64,000 bases of DNA, taken from assembly GCA_001730015.1 (NCBI GenBank), contig MDLA01000117.1:1-64000 (forward strand), in the 5' to 3' direction. Shown here one piece after another: positions 48,517 to 57,000 of this stretch. Position numbers and translations under genes: made by a program. Numbering within the stretch: the first letter of the stretch is position 1; each line of letters starts with the position of its first letter. The notes under the pieces are model-generated. The model ran no database searches, was not told the origin of the DNA, and worked only from the letters and a program-made list of their open reading frames with translations. The DNA is from Chromatiales bacterium (ex Bugula neritina AB1). Lineage in GTDB: Bacteria > Pseudomonadota > Gammaproteobacteria > Granulosicoccales > Granulosicoccaceae.

Positions 48517-49308
48517 TTAGTGGGTCATTGAGTAGACGACGTAATTAATAGCTATGCGATATGCCATCGCAGAATAGGGTTCCGGGTACTCGGGCCAATC
48601 GGCGTGTTCCCAGGCATCTCCCAGGTCCATATTAAAATTAATTGCAACCATTACTCGTCCGTTGTCATCGCGAATACCTCGCCAATGCGGAATGTTACCC
48701 CCGCGTTCCCAGGTACGACCTTCACGCCACGGTCGTATTCCGGGAATCTGGGTGCGATTATCCATGTCGTAAAGTACATGAAAGATTTCATCGCTTATCC
48801 CGAGTTCTTCGATCTTGCGCTGCGGGAAAACCTGACGCATCGCATAGGCAAAGTTATCCCACTGAAAAGGTCCATGAAAATCATCGACCATTAAAAATCC
48901 GCCACGAAGCAGGTACTCCCGCAGCCGGCTTGCTTCATAGTTGTTCAGTGAAAGGGAGCCAACCTCGACCGCATACAGCCACGGGTAATCAAAGAGGGCA
49001 TCGTCACCGAGTTGTACTAATGCTCCTTCCGGGTTGACATCAATACGCGTTAATCGTTTAAGTCCTGCAAGTAAATGAACCTCCGCTTCAGGCCAGTCGA
49101 CCAGCCAGCGCGGGCCCCATCCGTCCAGATCTATTCCGTTGTACATTAACCGGGCAAAAGCAAATTCCTGTTGATTGATAAACCATGCTGGCATCCCCGG
49201 ATCGCTTCCGGGTGCTGTGCCGGACTGGGCAGACGCCGAGCCGACAACAAGTGCAAGAAACAGTGCCAAAATGGATGCGGGCATGCTAAATATTCGTTGT
49301 AGTTGCAA
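48517..49308 (-). CDS. secreted DUF4159 protein
   Basis: The protein has 263 residues as drawn from a TTG at 49308; an ATG at 49284 is also possible and neither has a clear ribosome site. A signal peptide (ending SASA) is present either way. The segments EFAFARLMYNGID, PWLYAVEVGSL, LREYLLRGGFLMVDDFHG and the closing YRIAINYVVYSMTH are typical of DUF4159, a glutaminase-fold-like domain of unknown function that occurs in BatA/DUF58 operons. It is the first gene of the operon. It diverges from nagZ across 221 bases. Confidence 0.85.
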   Translation of the reverse strand: MQLQRIFSMPASILALFLALVVGSASAQSGTAPGSDPGMPAWFINQQEFAFARLMYNGIDLDGWGPRWLVDWPEAEVHLLAGLKRLTRIDVNPEGALVQLGDDALFDYPWLYAVEVGSLSLNNYEASRLREYLLRGGFLMVDDFHGPFQWDNFAYAMRQVFPQRKIEELGISDEIFHVLYDMDNRTQIPGIRPWREGRTWERGGNIPHWRGIRDDNGRVMVAINFNMDLGDAWEHADWPEYPEPYSAMAYRIAINYVVYSMTH

Positions 49309-49529
49309 TATGAGACACAGTGCGCGTGTCAGTACTGTCTGGAAAATATGGCCCCTTTGATCATGTACAGATCAGTATAGCGGATAGTTTAAGCCGTTCC
49401 GACCGGTGATTGCCTGACGCGGGAACACTTGCCAAGCGGCAACCAATGAGTACACAGGTTATCAGGGAAAATTGCCCTGGCGACAATTATTCGGGCGCTT
49501 GCCTGCGTATCCTCTTCGAGTAGAAGCAA

Positions 49530-50546
49530 ATGACAGAAACCAGTCTGGCCGGCCCGTTAATGATCGACGTTGCGGGCATTGAACTGACGGCTGAAGATCG
49601 TGAGCTGATCGCGCATCCTAATGTCAGTGGCGTGATCCTTTTTGCCAGAAATTATCAGGATCGAGCGCAACTGATATCGCTGGTAAGAGAAATCCGCGCC
49701 GCGCAAGAGCAGCCTCTGCTTGTTGCGGTTGATCAGGAGGGTGGGCGAGTGCAGCGTTTTCGTGAAGGCTTTACCCGCATTCCGCCAATGCGCTGCTTTG
49801 GTCAGTTGTATGATCAAAACCCTCAGCAGGCGCTGGAAGCGGTAAAAGATGTATCGCGACTACTCGCCTGGGAGCTTCGTGCTTGTGATATCGACTTCAG
49901 TTTTGCCCCGGTGCTGGATCTTGACCACAACGACATCGGCGCTATCGGTGACCGGGCGTTTCACCACGATGTGGAAGTAGTGTCGGCTTTGGCGCGTGCT
50001 GCGATCAGCGGATTTCGGGAGGCCGGCTGTGCCAGTGTTGTCAAACATTTTCCGGGACACGGTAGTGTTTCGGCTGACACTCATCTGGAGTTTGCGTATG
50101 ACAGACGGTCGTACGATGAGATTTTCGAGGCCGATATGAAACCGTTCAGGCAGCTGCTTACTGTTGCCACGGCGGTGATGCCTGCTCATGTGATCTACCC
50201 GCTGTGCGACCCTGAACCTGCGAGTCTGTCACGCTATTGGCAGACAGAAATTTTGCGTGAAACACTGGGGTTCAACGGACCGGTCATCAGCGATGATATG
50301 TCGATGGCAGCAGTTACAGGGATCAGCCCGCAGGCCGAATCAGCGGTCAAAGCGCTGCGGGCCGGAACAGACCTGGTACTGGTATGTAATGACAGACAGG
50401 CCGCGATGGCAGCGATCGAGCAGCCTCTGCCTGACGCAGACGGCCAGACAATTCATCGTCGCCAGAAGCTGCGTGCAAAAATGGTCGAATCACCGGCAGA
50501 CAGCCTGCTTGCGGCCGCGCGTTCAGTCGCCGAATCGCTCGTCTGA
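49530..50546 (+). CDS. nagZ: beta-N-acetylhexosaminidase (cell-wall recycling)
   Basis: The enzyme removes GlcNAc from anhydromuropeptides in the cytoplasm. The protein has 338 residues (GH3). The motif KHFPGHGSVSADTH carries the catalytic His, and ISDDMSMAAV contains the nucleophile Asp. No signal peptide is present, as expected. The neighbouring MTI phosphorylase order nagZ-MTIP is also found in Pseudomonas. It diverges from the DUF4159 operon. Confidence 0.95.
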   Translation: MTETSLAGPLMIDVAGIELTAEDRELIAHPNVSGVILFARNYQDRAQLISLVREIRAAQEQPLLVAVDQEGGRVQRFREGFTRIPPMRCFGQLYDQNPQQALEAVKDVSRLLAWELRACDIDFSFAPVLDLDHNDIGAIGDRAFHHDVEVVSALARAAISGFREAGCASVVKHFPGHGSVSADTHLEFAYDRRSYDEIFEADMKPFRQLLTVATAVMPAHVIYPLCDPEPASLSRYWQTEILRETLGFNGPVISDDMSMAAVTGISPQAESAVKALRAGTDLVLVCNDRQAAMAAIEQPLPDADGQTIHRRQKLRAKMVESPADSLLAAARSVAESLV

Positions 50547-50558
50547 CGGCTTGATCAG

Positions 50559-50711
50559 CTAATTGAGTGGCAGGCCCGCAGCAGCCGCAACTTCGCGCAA
50601 TAGATTGAGCTCCAGGGAAGAAAGCGGGTTAATACGTATATCGATGTTGCGTGTGCTGGTAGACTTCTCCGTTTCTGTCTGATCCCACGGTCGGGCACTA
50701 GCCAGTTTCAC
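50559..50711 (-). CDS. possible small protein, 50 residues
   Basis: The frame from GTG 50711 to a TAG at 50559 fills the 178-base nagZ-MTIP gap almost exactly and reads leftward. The translation has a charged, then Leu-rich ending (LSSLELNLLREVAAAAG) that looks protein-like. AGG occurs eight bases before the GTG. It overlaps the MTIP ribosome site on the other strand. I recognise no family, and chance is quite possible. Confidence 0.25.
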   Translation of the reverse strand: MKLASARPWDQTETEKSTSTRNIDIRINPLSSLELNLLREVAAAAGLPLN

Positions 50712-50724
50712 GGAGCCTGCATAG

Positions 50725-51486
50725 ATGGCAAAAATCGCAATAATCGGTGGCACAGGGCTGACCAGTATGCCTGGTTTGACGGTCAGCTACCGTGAGATGG
50801 TAAAAACGATCTACGGAGCGCCGTCATGCCCGTTGGTGCACGGGGAACTGAACGGGAATCCTGTGATCTTTCTGGCACGCCATGGCCGGCGACACACGAT
50901 ACCACCTCATATGGTCAATTACCGGGCGAACCTGATGGCGCTGCGCGATGTTGGTGTTACCCATATTATCGCGCTGGCTGCTGTCGGCGGGATCGCTGAC
51001 AACTGCCTGGATAAAACCATTGTTGTTCCTGATCAGATTATCGATTACACCTACGGTCGCGCGCACACTTTTCACGGCGATAAGCACGATAAATTTGATC
51101 ACATAGATTTTACCGCGCCCTATTCAGCCAGTGTGCGCAATTGTCTGCTGAATGCCGGTAAGCTCGCGGGCGTACCGCATTTAACTGAAGGCGTGTATGG
51201 CGCTACTCAGGGCCCCAGACTGGAGACAGCCGCCGAGATCCGCCGTATGGAGCGCGATGGCTGCACAATAGTTGGTATGACCGGAATGCCCGAAGCCTCG
51301 CTCGCTCGCGAACTGGGTCTTGAATACGGTTGCTGCGCGATGGTGGTAAACCGGGCGCCCGGCAAGGGAGCTATTGGAATAGATTTTCACGATATCGAAC
51401 AGAATGTGCGCGAGAGCGTCAATTCTGTACAGCGAATACTGGCAGAGGCAATGAAAACAGATTTTGACCTGGAATCTGCGCAGTAG
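50725..51486 (+). CDS. S-methyl-5'-thioinosine phosphorylase / MTA phosphorylase family
   Basis: The enzyme phosphorolyses a 5'-methylthiopurine nucleoside, salvaging purine and methylthioribose from polyamine synthesis. The protein has 253 residues. The motifs GGTGLTSMPG, FLARHGRRHTIPPHMVNYRA, ATQGPRLETAAEIRRM and GMTGMPEASLARELGLEY are family hallmarks. The order after nagZ matches Pseudomonas, where the enzyme uses methylthioinosine after a deaminase, so MTI is favoured over MTA; the sequence alone does not settle this. GGAG lies nine bases before the ATG. A hairpin terminator overlaps the stop. Confidence 0.88.
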   Translation: MAKIAIIGGTGLTSMPGLTVSYREMVKTIYGAPSCPLVHGELNGNPVIFLARHGRRHTIPPHMVNYRANLMALRDVGVTHIIALAAVGGIADNCLDKTIVVPDQIIDYTYGRAHTFHGDKHDKFDHIDFTAPYSASVRNCLLNAGKLAGVPHLTEGVYGATQGPRLETAAEIRRMERDGCTIVGMTGMPEASLARELGLEYGCCAMVVNRAPGKGAIGIDFHDIEQNVRESVNSVQRILAEAMKTDFDLESAQ

Positions 51487-51505
51487 AATTCTGCGCAGCT
51501 CTTTT
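51476..51505 (+). terminator. terminator hairpin overlapping the MTI phosphorylase stop
   Basis: CTGCGCAG (51476-51483) pairs with the identical self-palindromic CTGCGCAG (51491-51498), loop TAGAATT, then CTCTTTT. The loop contains the TAG stop, so the left arm encodes the last two residues and part of the one before. Confidence 0.7.
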
Positions 51506-51546
51506 GGAAGCCGAACGGGATCTGGTAGTGTGCTGAACCCGGTGAG

Positions 51547-51719
51547 TTAGCTAGTGCCCATCCATAAACCAGCGCTACTGCGGATCCCTCAGGACACGTG
51601 ATCTTTCACCGACCACATGTAGTTATTTAGAATGACTAAACGCCCACATGTGGTAGGTGAAATCTCACGCACCTGAGTGACCCTCGCTACGCCCCGGTTT
51701 ATGGATGGGCACTAGCTAA
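51547..51719. mobile_element. 173-bp near-palindromic element with 24-bp perfect terminal inverted repeats (MITE-like)
   Basis: TTAGCTAGTGCCCATCCATA and the following AACC (51547-51570) recur as an exact reverse complement at 51696-51719. Inside, TTTCACC, two variable bases, then CCACATGT (51604-51620) mirrors ACATGTGG, TA, GGTGAAA (51646-51662). Outside these, CAGG with CGTGA (about 51590-51602) mirrors TCACGCACCTG (about 51664-51675). So most of the element folds back on itself around an AT-rich centre (51621-51645). No open frame is inside. It lies between converging genes. The design suits a MITE or a bidirectional terminator-like repeat. Confidence 0.65.
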
Positions 51720-51738
51720 TTGTAGCGTTCAGCAGCAG

Positions 51739-52923
51739 CTAGACAATTTCAAATAACGCGGCAGCTCCCATGCCGCCGCCAATACACATACTCACAACCA
51801 CGTACTTGACGCCACGGCGCTTGCCTTCAATGAGTGCGTGACCGGTTGTACGTGCGCCGGTCATGCCATAGGGGTGCCCTATCGAGATAGCGCCACCGTT
51901 GACATTGTATTTTTCCGGATCAATACCCAGTTCGTTTCTGCAGTACAGGCACTGCACGGCAAATGCTTCGTTCAGCTCCCACAGGCCGATGTCGTCAATG
52001 GAAAGGCCGTGTTGCTTGAGTAGTTTCGGAATCGCAAAAACCGGCCCGATACCCATTTGCTCGGGCTCCGTGCCCGCTACCGACATACCGCGATAGATCC
52101 CCAGGGGAGTTTCGCCGCGTTGCTCAGCGAGTTTGCTGTCCATAATAACGCAGGCTGATGCACCATCGGACAATTGACTGGCATTGCCGGCAGTAATGGT
52201 ACCACCCTCAAAGACGGGCTTGAGGCTTTGCAGACCCTCAAGAGTGGTCTCGGGACGATTGCCTTCATCTTTTGTTATGGTGACATCGGCATAGCTGACC
52301 TCCTTTGTTTCTTTATCCACCAGCTTTTGCGTTGCGTCAATCGGGACTATTTCTGCATCGAACAGTCCGGCTGCCTGAGCTGCTGCTGTTCGCTGTTGTG
52401 AAGACAGCGCGTACTCATCCATTGAGTCCCGGCTCACCGAATATTTGTCTGCGACGAATTCAGCTGTTTTCAGCATCGACATATAAGCGTGAGTAGAGGC
52501 CGCAACCACGTTCGGGTCGATCTCTTCGGCAACCCAGCCCAGATATTGGTGTTGTACGGCGGAAATATTGTCCTGCCCGCCGGCGACGCATATCTGCATA
52601 CCATCGACCATAATCTGCTTGGCGGCGGTGGCAATTGCCATCAGGCCGGAAGAGCATTGTCGATCAATGGTCTGGGCCGATACCGAAACCGGCAGATGGG
52701 CCGCCAGAGATGCGTTTCGGGCAAGGTTGTTACCGGCAGTGCCGCCGGTCAATACTGTCCCGATGACTACGTCATCGATTTCTGCATCTTCCACTTTGGT
52801 GCGGTCGACTGCATGACGAATAGCATGGCCCATCAGGGTGGGTGACTTTATATTGTTTAAACCACCGCGAAATGCCCGGCCAATCGGGGTGCGTGCGGTA
52901 GCGATAATGACTGCATCGTTCAC
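51739..52923 (-). CDS. acetyl-CoA C-acetyltransferase / thiolase family
   Basis: The enzyme joins or cleaves acyl-CoA units. From GTG 52923 (GGAG seven bases upstream) the protein has 394 residues, the normal size; the open frame continues to 52980 without a signal. Cys90 in DRQCSSG is the nucleophile, [10 protein letters not shown] gives the His, and [11 protein letters not shown] the second Cys. The best subfamily is a degradative or PHB-type acyltransferase; the sequence does not decide. No acyl-CoA dehydrogenase or hydratase gene is near, so its pathway is unclear. It diverges from rhlE. Confidence 0.93.
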   Translation of the reverse strand: MNDAVIIATARTPIGRAFRGGLNNIKSPTLMGHAIRHAVDRTKVEDAEIDDVVIGTVLTGGTAGNNLARNASLAAHLPVSVSAQTIDRQCSSGLMAIATAAKQIMVDGMQICVAGGQDNISAVQHQYLGWVAEEIDPNVVAASTHAYMSMLKTAEFVADKYSVSRDSMDEYALSSQQRTAAAQAAGLFDAEIVPIDATQKLVDKETKEVSYADVTITKDEGNRPETTLEGLQSLKPVFEGGTITAGNASQLSDGASACVIMDSKLAEQRGETPLGIYRGMSVAGTEPEQMGIGPVFAIPKLLKQHGLSIDDIGLWELNEAFAVQCLYCRNELGIDPEKYNVNGGAISIGHPYGMTGARTTGHALIEGKRRGVKYVVVSMCIGGGMGAAALFEIV

Positions 52924-53044
52924 AAATTTCTCCAGAGAATGCGAATGATAAAAATGACTGGTTGAATTAATCCAGCACAACCATACTATCAGACCGGCGG
53001 TATTGATATTAGTGCACTGCTAAACACGTTTTACGTTGCGAATC

Positions 53045-53053
53045 TGCTATAAT
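53045..53053 (+). promoter_or_regulatory. extended -10 promoter of rhlE
   Basis: TGC followed by a perfect TATAAT (53048-53053). The -35 region is weak. The leader would be about 170 bases, long for a housekeeping gene but common for cold-responsive helicase genes. Confidence 0.55.
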
Positions 53054-53186
53054 AGAACAGATCGCTGGAGCAGTATTCCAGACGTACACACATCACAATC
53101 TATCTTAAAAGTCTCCCTTTCCTGTGGGTCAGTTTTTTGTCCCGGACAGTCGAATGCGCCAGAGCCTTTTCAGGTTCTTGTCACCA

Positions 53187-53204
53187 GTCGGCGGTTTTGC
53201 CGAC
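53187..53204 (+). promoter_or_regulatory. hairpin in rhlE leader
   Basis: GTCGGC, loop GGTTTT, GCCGAC and then GTTTATTTAATT. It resembles a weak intrinsic terminator 25 bases before the start, so attenuation is possible. Confidence 0.3.
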
Positions 53205-53228
53205 GTTTATTTAATTGAAACCTACCAT

Positions 53229-54533
53229 ATGTCATTTGATTCACTCGGACTTTCCGATGCGTTGTTGCGAGCGTTGCATGAACAGGGATATGACCAGCCC
53301 ACCCCGATACAGGAAAAGGCGATCCCCCTGATTCTGCAGGGCAGAGATGTACTGGCCAGTGCGCAAACCGGGACTGGAAAAACCGCCGGCTTCACCCTGC
53401 CTATGCTTGAGCAACTCGATAGCAGCCCACGCCCAGCCAGCAAACGCCGTCCTTTGCGTGCGCTCATTTTGTCACCGACTCGTGAGCTCGCGGCTCAAAT
53501 TGGTGAGAATGTTACTCAGTACGGCCGGCATCTGTCATTGAAGTCAACCACTATATTCGGTGGCGTTAATATAAACCCGCAAACGGATAAGCTGCGCCGT
53601 GGAGTCGATATTCTAATTGCAACCCCCGGTCGTTTACTTGACCACGCAGGGCAGGGACATATCGATTTATCTACGGTGGAGTATTTTGTTCTGGATGAAG
53701 CAGACCGCATGCTTGACATGGGGTTTATCCACGATATAAAGCGGGTGCTTGCGCTATTGCCGAATAAGTCCAAACGTCAGAATCTGCTGTTTTCAGCAAC
53801 GTTCTCGAAAGATATAAAAACCCTGGCCGGGCAGTTGTTAAATGATCCGGCGATGGTTGAAGTTGCACCCGAAAATTCCACCGCCGATCGAATTGAGCAG
53901 ACCATTTACCCGGTCGATAAATCCCGCAAGCGCGAACTGCTCAGCCATTTAATTCTCGAAAACAGCTGGAGTCAGGTGCTGGTGTTTACTCGCACCAAGC
54001 ACGGCGCAAATCGCCTGGTTCAGCAACTGGAAAAAGACGGTATAACCGGTGCAGCAATTCACGGAAATAAAAGTCAGGGAGCACGAACCCGCGCTTTATC
54101 CGAGTTCAAAACGGGGCACATTCAGGTGCTGGTCGCAACAGATATTGCCGCACGCGGTCTTGATATCGCGTTGTTACCGCATGTGGTTAACTACGAATTA
54201 CCGAATGTACCGGAAGACTATGTACATCGGATTGGCCGCACAGCAAGAGCCGGGCATTCCGGTCAGGCGGTGTCACTGGTGTGTGGCGAAGAGCGCAAAT
54301 TACTGAAAGATATAGAGCGCCTGTTAAAGCGCGATCTGCCCAGGTGCGATGAGCCGGGCTTTGAGCAATCACAAGCCGATGCCACATCGGCTTTGCTTGA
54401 ACGTTCCGGGCGTAACTCCCGAAACAACAATGGCTCAAGAAATAATCGTTCTATCGATGGAAAAAACTCGCGCCAGCGCAGACCGGCTGCCAACGACCGC
54501 AACCAGCAACGCCGCCGTCGAGCAGTTTCCTAG
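53229..54533 (+). CDS. rhlE: DEAD-box RNA helicase RhlE
   Basis: The enzyme unwinds RNA in ribosome assembly and mRNA decay. I chose ATG 53229, giving MSFDSLGLS, the usual RhlE start, and 434 residues; the frame is open to 53124. Motifs are PTPIQ (Q), AQTGTGKT (I), VLDEADRML (II), SATF (III) and [13 protein letters not shown] (VI). The C-terminal 40 residues are basic and Asn-rich, an RNA-binding tail. A direct repeat of 21 bases covers its stop codon (54525-54571). Confidence 0.95.
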   Translation: MSFDSLGLSDALLRALHEQGYDQPTPIQEKAIPLILQGRDVLASAQTGTGKTAGFTLPMLEQLDSSPRPASKRRPLRALILSPTRELAAQIGENVTQYGRHLSLKSTTIFGGVNINPQTDKLRRGVDILIATPGRLLDHAGQGHIDLSTVEYFVLDEADRMLDMGFIHDIKRVLALLPNKSKRQNLLFSATFSKDIKTLAGQLLNDPAMVEVAPENSTADRIEQTIYPVDKSRKRELLSHLILENSWSQVLVFTRTKHGANRLVQQLEKDGITGAAIHGNKSQGARTRALSEFKTGHIQVLVATDIAARGLDIALLPHVVNYELPNVPEDYVHRIGRTARAGHSGQAVSLVCGEERKLLKDIERLLKRDLPRCDEPGFEQSQADATSALLERSGRNSRNNNGSRNNRSIDGKNSRQRRPAANDRNQQRRRRAVS

Positions 54534-54571
54534 AAAATTATAGCTATGCGGTTTCCTCGAAAACTATAGTT
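54525..54571. repeat. 21-bp direct repeat over the rhlE and sensor kinase stop codons
   Basis: GTTTCCTAGAAAATTATAGC at 54525 recurs 26 bases on as GTTTCCTCGAAAACTATAGT, with 18 of 21 bases matching. The first copy contains the rhlE stop, the second the complement of the sensor kinase stop. The gap between the converging genes is only 30 bases. Confidence 0.5.
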
Positions 54572-55901
54572 GGCGATTGACGGGCAGGGTTATAGAAACC
54601 CTGGCCCCGCCGCCTTCACTGGAAGCCAGTGTCAGTGTGCCGCCATAATTTTCAACGAGTTCATGACTCAGCGCGAGTCCGATGCCCTGGCCTTCGTGGC
54701 GGGTATCTGCTCGCACGCCTCTGCGGATTAGCCGCTTTAGCATGCCCTTTGGAAACCCGGGCCCGTTGTCGTCTATATACACATGCAGATGACCTTCGAC
54801 TATCTCACTGCTCAGGCAAACCTGAGTTGCGCCGTACTTGCAGGCATTTTCCAGTAAATTACCATAGATTTCTAAAAGATCTGCAGTTTCTATAGGTACT
54901 GTGATACTGGTGTCGAGGTTGTTTTCGAAGCGGATATTCTGCTGCCGGTAGACTTTTTTAAGTGAATTTATAATGCGCTCGGCAGGTGCGCTCAGTGATA
55001 CAGGTACTGTTAGTAATCGCTGGGTTCCTGCATCGGCGCGCTTTATGTGGTAGCTGACAATATCGTCCATGCGGTCTGCCTGCTGTCTGAGTTCCGGTCT
55101 GCCGCCGGATACATCAATGTTTCGCAGAACGCTCAATGGGGTTTTCAGGCTGTGGGCCAGGTCGTCCAGGGTTTGGCGATAGCGTTTCTGGCGCCCACGC
55201 TCACTGGCAATCAGGGTGTTGATTCGACTGGTGAGCGGGTACAGCTCAGCCGGTACATTAGCGGGCAGCTCGGCACGTGTACCGCTTTCGATTTCATTCA
55301 ATTGTCTGGACAAGCGACGCAGCGGGCTCAGGCCCCAGGCTAGAATCAATGCAATTGACATCAGTAACAGTGCGCCCATTGTCACCATCGTTACCCAGAG
55401 GTTACGGCTGAATGTTGCCCGACTGGCCTCAAATTCCTTGCGGCTGTCGCCGATTATGTATTGAAAGGCAGTCAGCTCTCCGCTCGGCAATAACCACTCG
55501 ACGGCGAAACGGGTGATAAATAACGGCCCGTAAGTTCCGGTTTCCTCCCGAGTGAATATCCATTCCCCGATAGCACCGTCGCCGCTGGCTGGTAGCTCTG
55601 AGGCCAGTGACGGGGATCTCCACAGTTGTTGTACTTCGGGGCCGCGGATTTCTGCATACACACCGGACATCGGTTGCTGCATCAGCGGGTTGGGCAGATC
55701 GCGCGAGATGATGTCTATGGTTCCGTCTTCGGCAATGGTTGCTGCGCCGAGAAGGCCGTAAATCTGGCCCTGCATCCGTTCAAAACGCGCCTGTTCTGAT
55801 CGAAGATCTACGTTGTTAAGGATCGCTACGGTAGTGATACCGATGAACAGAGTCAGTACGATTGCTGCTGCCAGTAACAAACGTGTAGAGATCGAGTTCA
55901 T
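54564..55901 (-). CDS. PhoQ-like sensor histidine kinase
   Basis: The protein has 445 residues. Two transmembrane helices (about 9-28 and 167-190) enclose a periplasmic PhoQ-like sensor. The HAMP region follows, then the His box DLAHSLKTPLSVLRN with His250, then the ATPase N-box NLLENACKYG and G-box GQGIGLAL. Its ATG overlaps the stop of the response regulator gene. The ligand is probably divalent cations or an envelope signal by analogy with PhoQ. Confidence 0.9.
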   Translation of the reverse strand: MNSISTRLLLAAAIVLTLFIGITTVAILNNVDLRSEQARFERMQGQIYGLLGAATIAEDGTIDIISRDLPNPLMQQPMSGVYAEIRGPEVQQLWRSPSLASELPASGDGAIGEWIFTREETGTYGPLFITRFAVEWLLPSGELTAFQYIIGDSRKEFEASRATFSRNLWVTMVTMGALLLMSIALILAWGLSPLRRLSRQLNEIESGTRAELPANVPAELYPLTSRINTLIASERGRQKRYRQTLDDLAHSLKTPLSVLRNIDVSGGRPELRQQADRMDDIVSYHIKRADAGTQRLLTVPVSLSAPAERIINSLKKVYRQQNIRFENNLDTSITVPIETADLLEIYGNLLENACKYGATQVCLSSEIVEGHLHVYIDDNGPGFPKGMLKRLIRRGVRADTRHEGQGIGLALSHELVENYGGTLTLASSEGGGARVSITLPVNRQL

Positions 55902-56590
55902 GTTTCAGCGGTATTAGCGCGCTCCAACGCGAAGCGATAACCTCTACCGCGTAGTGTTTCGATCGGGTTCAGGGTGCTTTCAGGGTCCAGTTTGCGGCGT
56001 AAACGCCGAACGAAAACTTCAAGTACGTTGGTGTCTCGCTCGGTATCTTCGTCGTATAGGTGATCCAGTAGTGCCGGTTTGGAAATGACTTCACCGGCAT
56101 GTATTGCAAGGTACTCCAGCACCTTGTACTCATACGCAGTCAGGGTGATATCGGTACCGGCGATGGTGACTTTCTGTTCGCGCGTTTCGATTCTAAGTTC
56201 GCCGAAATCCAGCAATGGGTGAGCCCAGCCGCCAACCCGTCGCAGCAATGCCCGTATCCGCGCCATTAGCTCCTCAAGATGAAACGGCTTGCCGAGGTAG
56301 TCGTCCGCGCCGGCTTCCAGGCCCTCTACACGGTCTTGCCAGCGATCCCGGGCAGTGAGAATTAATATCGGGTACAGGTGGCCTTCGTCGCGAATGGTTT
56401 GAATTATTTCCATTCCATCGATGATCGGCAACCCCAGGTCGATAATGGCGATATCGACAGGCATTTCCCGGGCGAGATACAAACCTTCCTCGCCGTCGGC
56501 CGCTGAATCGATTGCGAACCCTTCTGATTTCAGGCGATCACAAATTTGCTCGCGCAGCGAATTGTCGTCTTCAATTAGTAATATTCGCAA
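55898..56590 (-). CDS. PhoP-like response regulator
   Basis: The protein has 230 residues and starts with TTG, with AAGGAA eight bases upstream. The receiver has the phosphoacceptor Asp51 (DLGLP) and the acid pair EDD at 7-9; the C-terminal winged helix of OmpR type has DHLYDEDTERDTNVLEVFVR as its recognition part. It is followed with overlap by the kinase and preceded by a small PepSY-type gene 11 bases away, forming a three-gene signal operon. Confidence 0.93.
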   Translation of the reverse strand: MRILLIEDDNSLREQICDRLKSEGFAIDSAADGEEGLYLAREMPVDIAIIDLGLPIIDGMEIIQTIRDEGHLYPILILTARDRWQDRVEGLEAGADDYLGKPFHLEELMARIRALLRRVGGWAHPLLDFGELRIETREQKVTIAGTDITLTAYEYKVLEYLAIHAGEVISKPALLDHLYDEDTERDTNVLEVFVRRLRRKLDPESTLNPIETLRGRGYRFALERANTAET

Positions 56591-56601
56591 GATCAGTTTC
56601 C

Positions 56602-56856
56602 TTAACCGGTATATTTAACGGCTTTCACAGTGCCGTTAATGAGAATTCTGATTAACAGCACCTGGCAACCTTTTTTATCACGCTGCTCGATCACCTTGAG
56701 GATTTTACTGCCCGCATGCTGTGCCATGACGGATTGTATTGCCTTGTTTTTATCGATCGACGGACAATCGGCAGCGCTAGCGCTGCTGGCACTGCACAAA
56801 CTGATGCATAGCCATAACAGAGTGCTCAAAAAACAGTTGGTTCGTGGTTGGTTCAA
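56602..56856 (-). CDS. small secreted PepSY-like protein
   Basis: From TTG 56856 the protein has 84 residues. This start is chosen because GGAG lies nine bases upstream and it gives a clean signal peptide (FLSTLLWLCISLCSASSASA, cleaved near residue 30); the frame runs on to 56934 with basic residues unlike a signal. The mature domain of about 52 residues (IQSVMAQHAGSKILKVIEQR) is typical of PepSY proteins encoded next to PhoPQ-type systems. Such proteins may modulate the sensor in the periplasm. Confidence 0.72.
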   Translation of the reverse strand: MNQPRTNCFLSTLLWLCISLCSASSASAADCPSIDKNKAIQSVMAQHAGSKILKVIEQRDKKGCQVLLIRILINGTVKAVKYTG

Positions 56857-57000
56857 AATTATGGCTCCGCTTGCATAGGCGATTACTCGGTTCCGTTGAG
56901 ATTTTCTCCGTGGATACCGATTATGGCTGACCATCAGATTAACGGCCAGTGGCGCATATCACTTCAAAATGCAAGGCTTGCGACAGCTATCAGTATTCAC

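Larger units (their letters stand above)
52924..53228. other. 305-bp divergent regulatory region, thiolase/rhlE
   Basis: The stretch holds the extended -10 element of rhlE (53045-53053) and a hairpin (53187-53204) in the rhlE leader. The rest contains no convincing gene or known operator. Confidence 0.4.
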
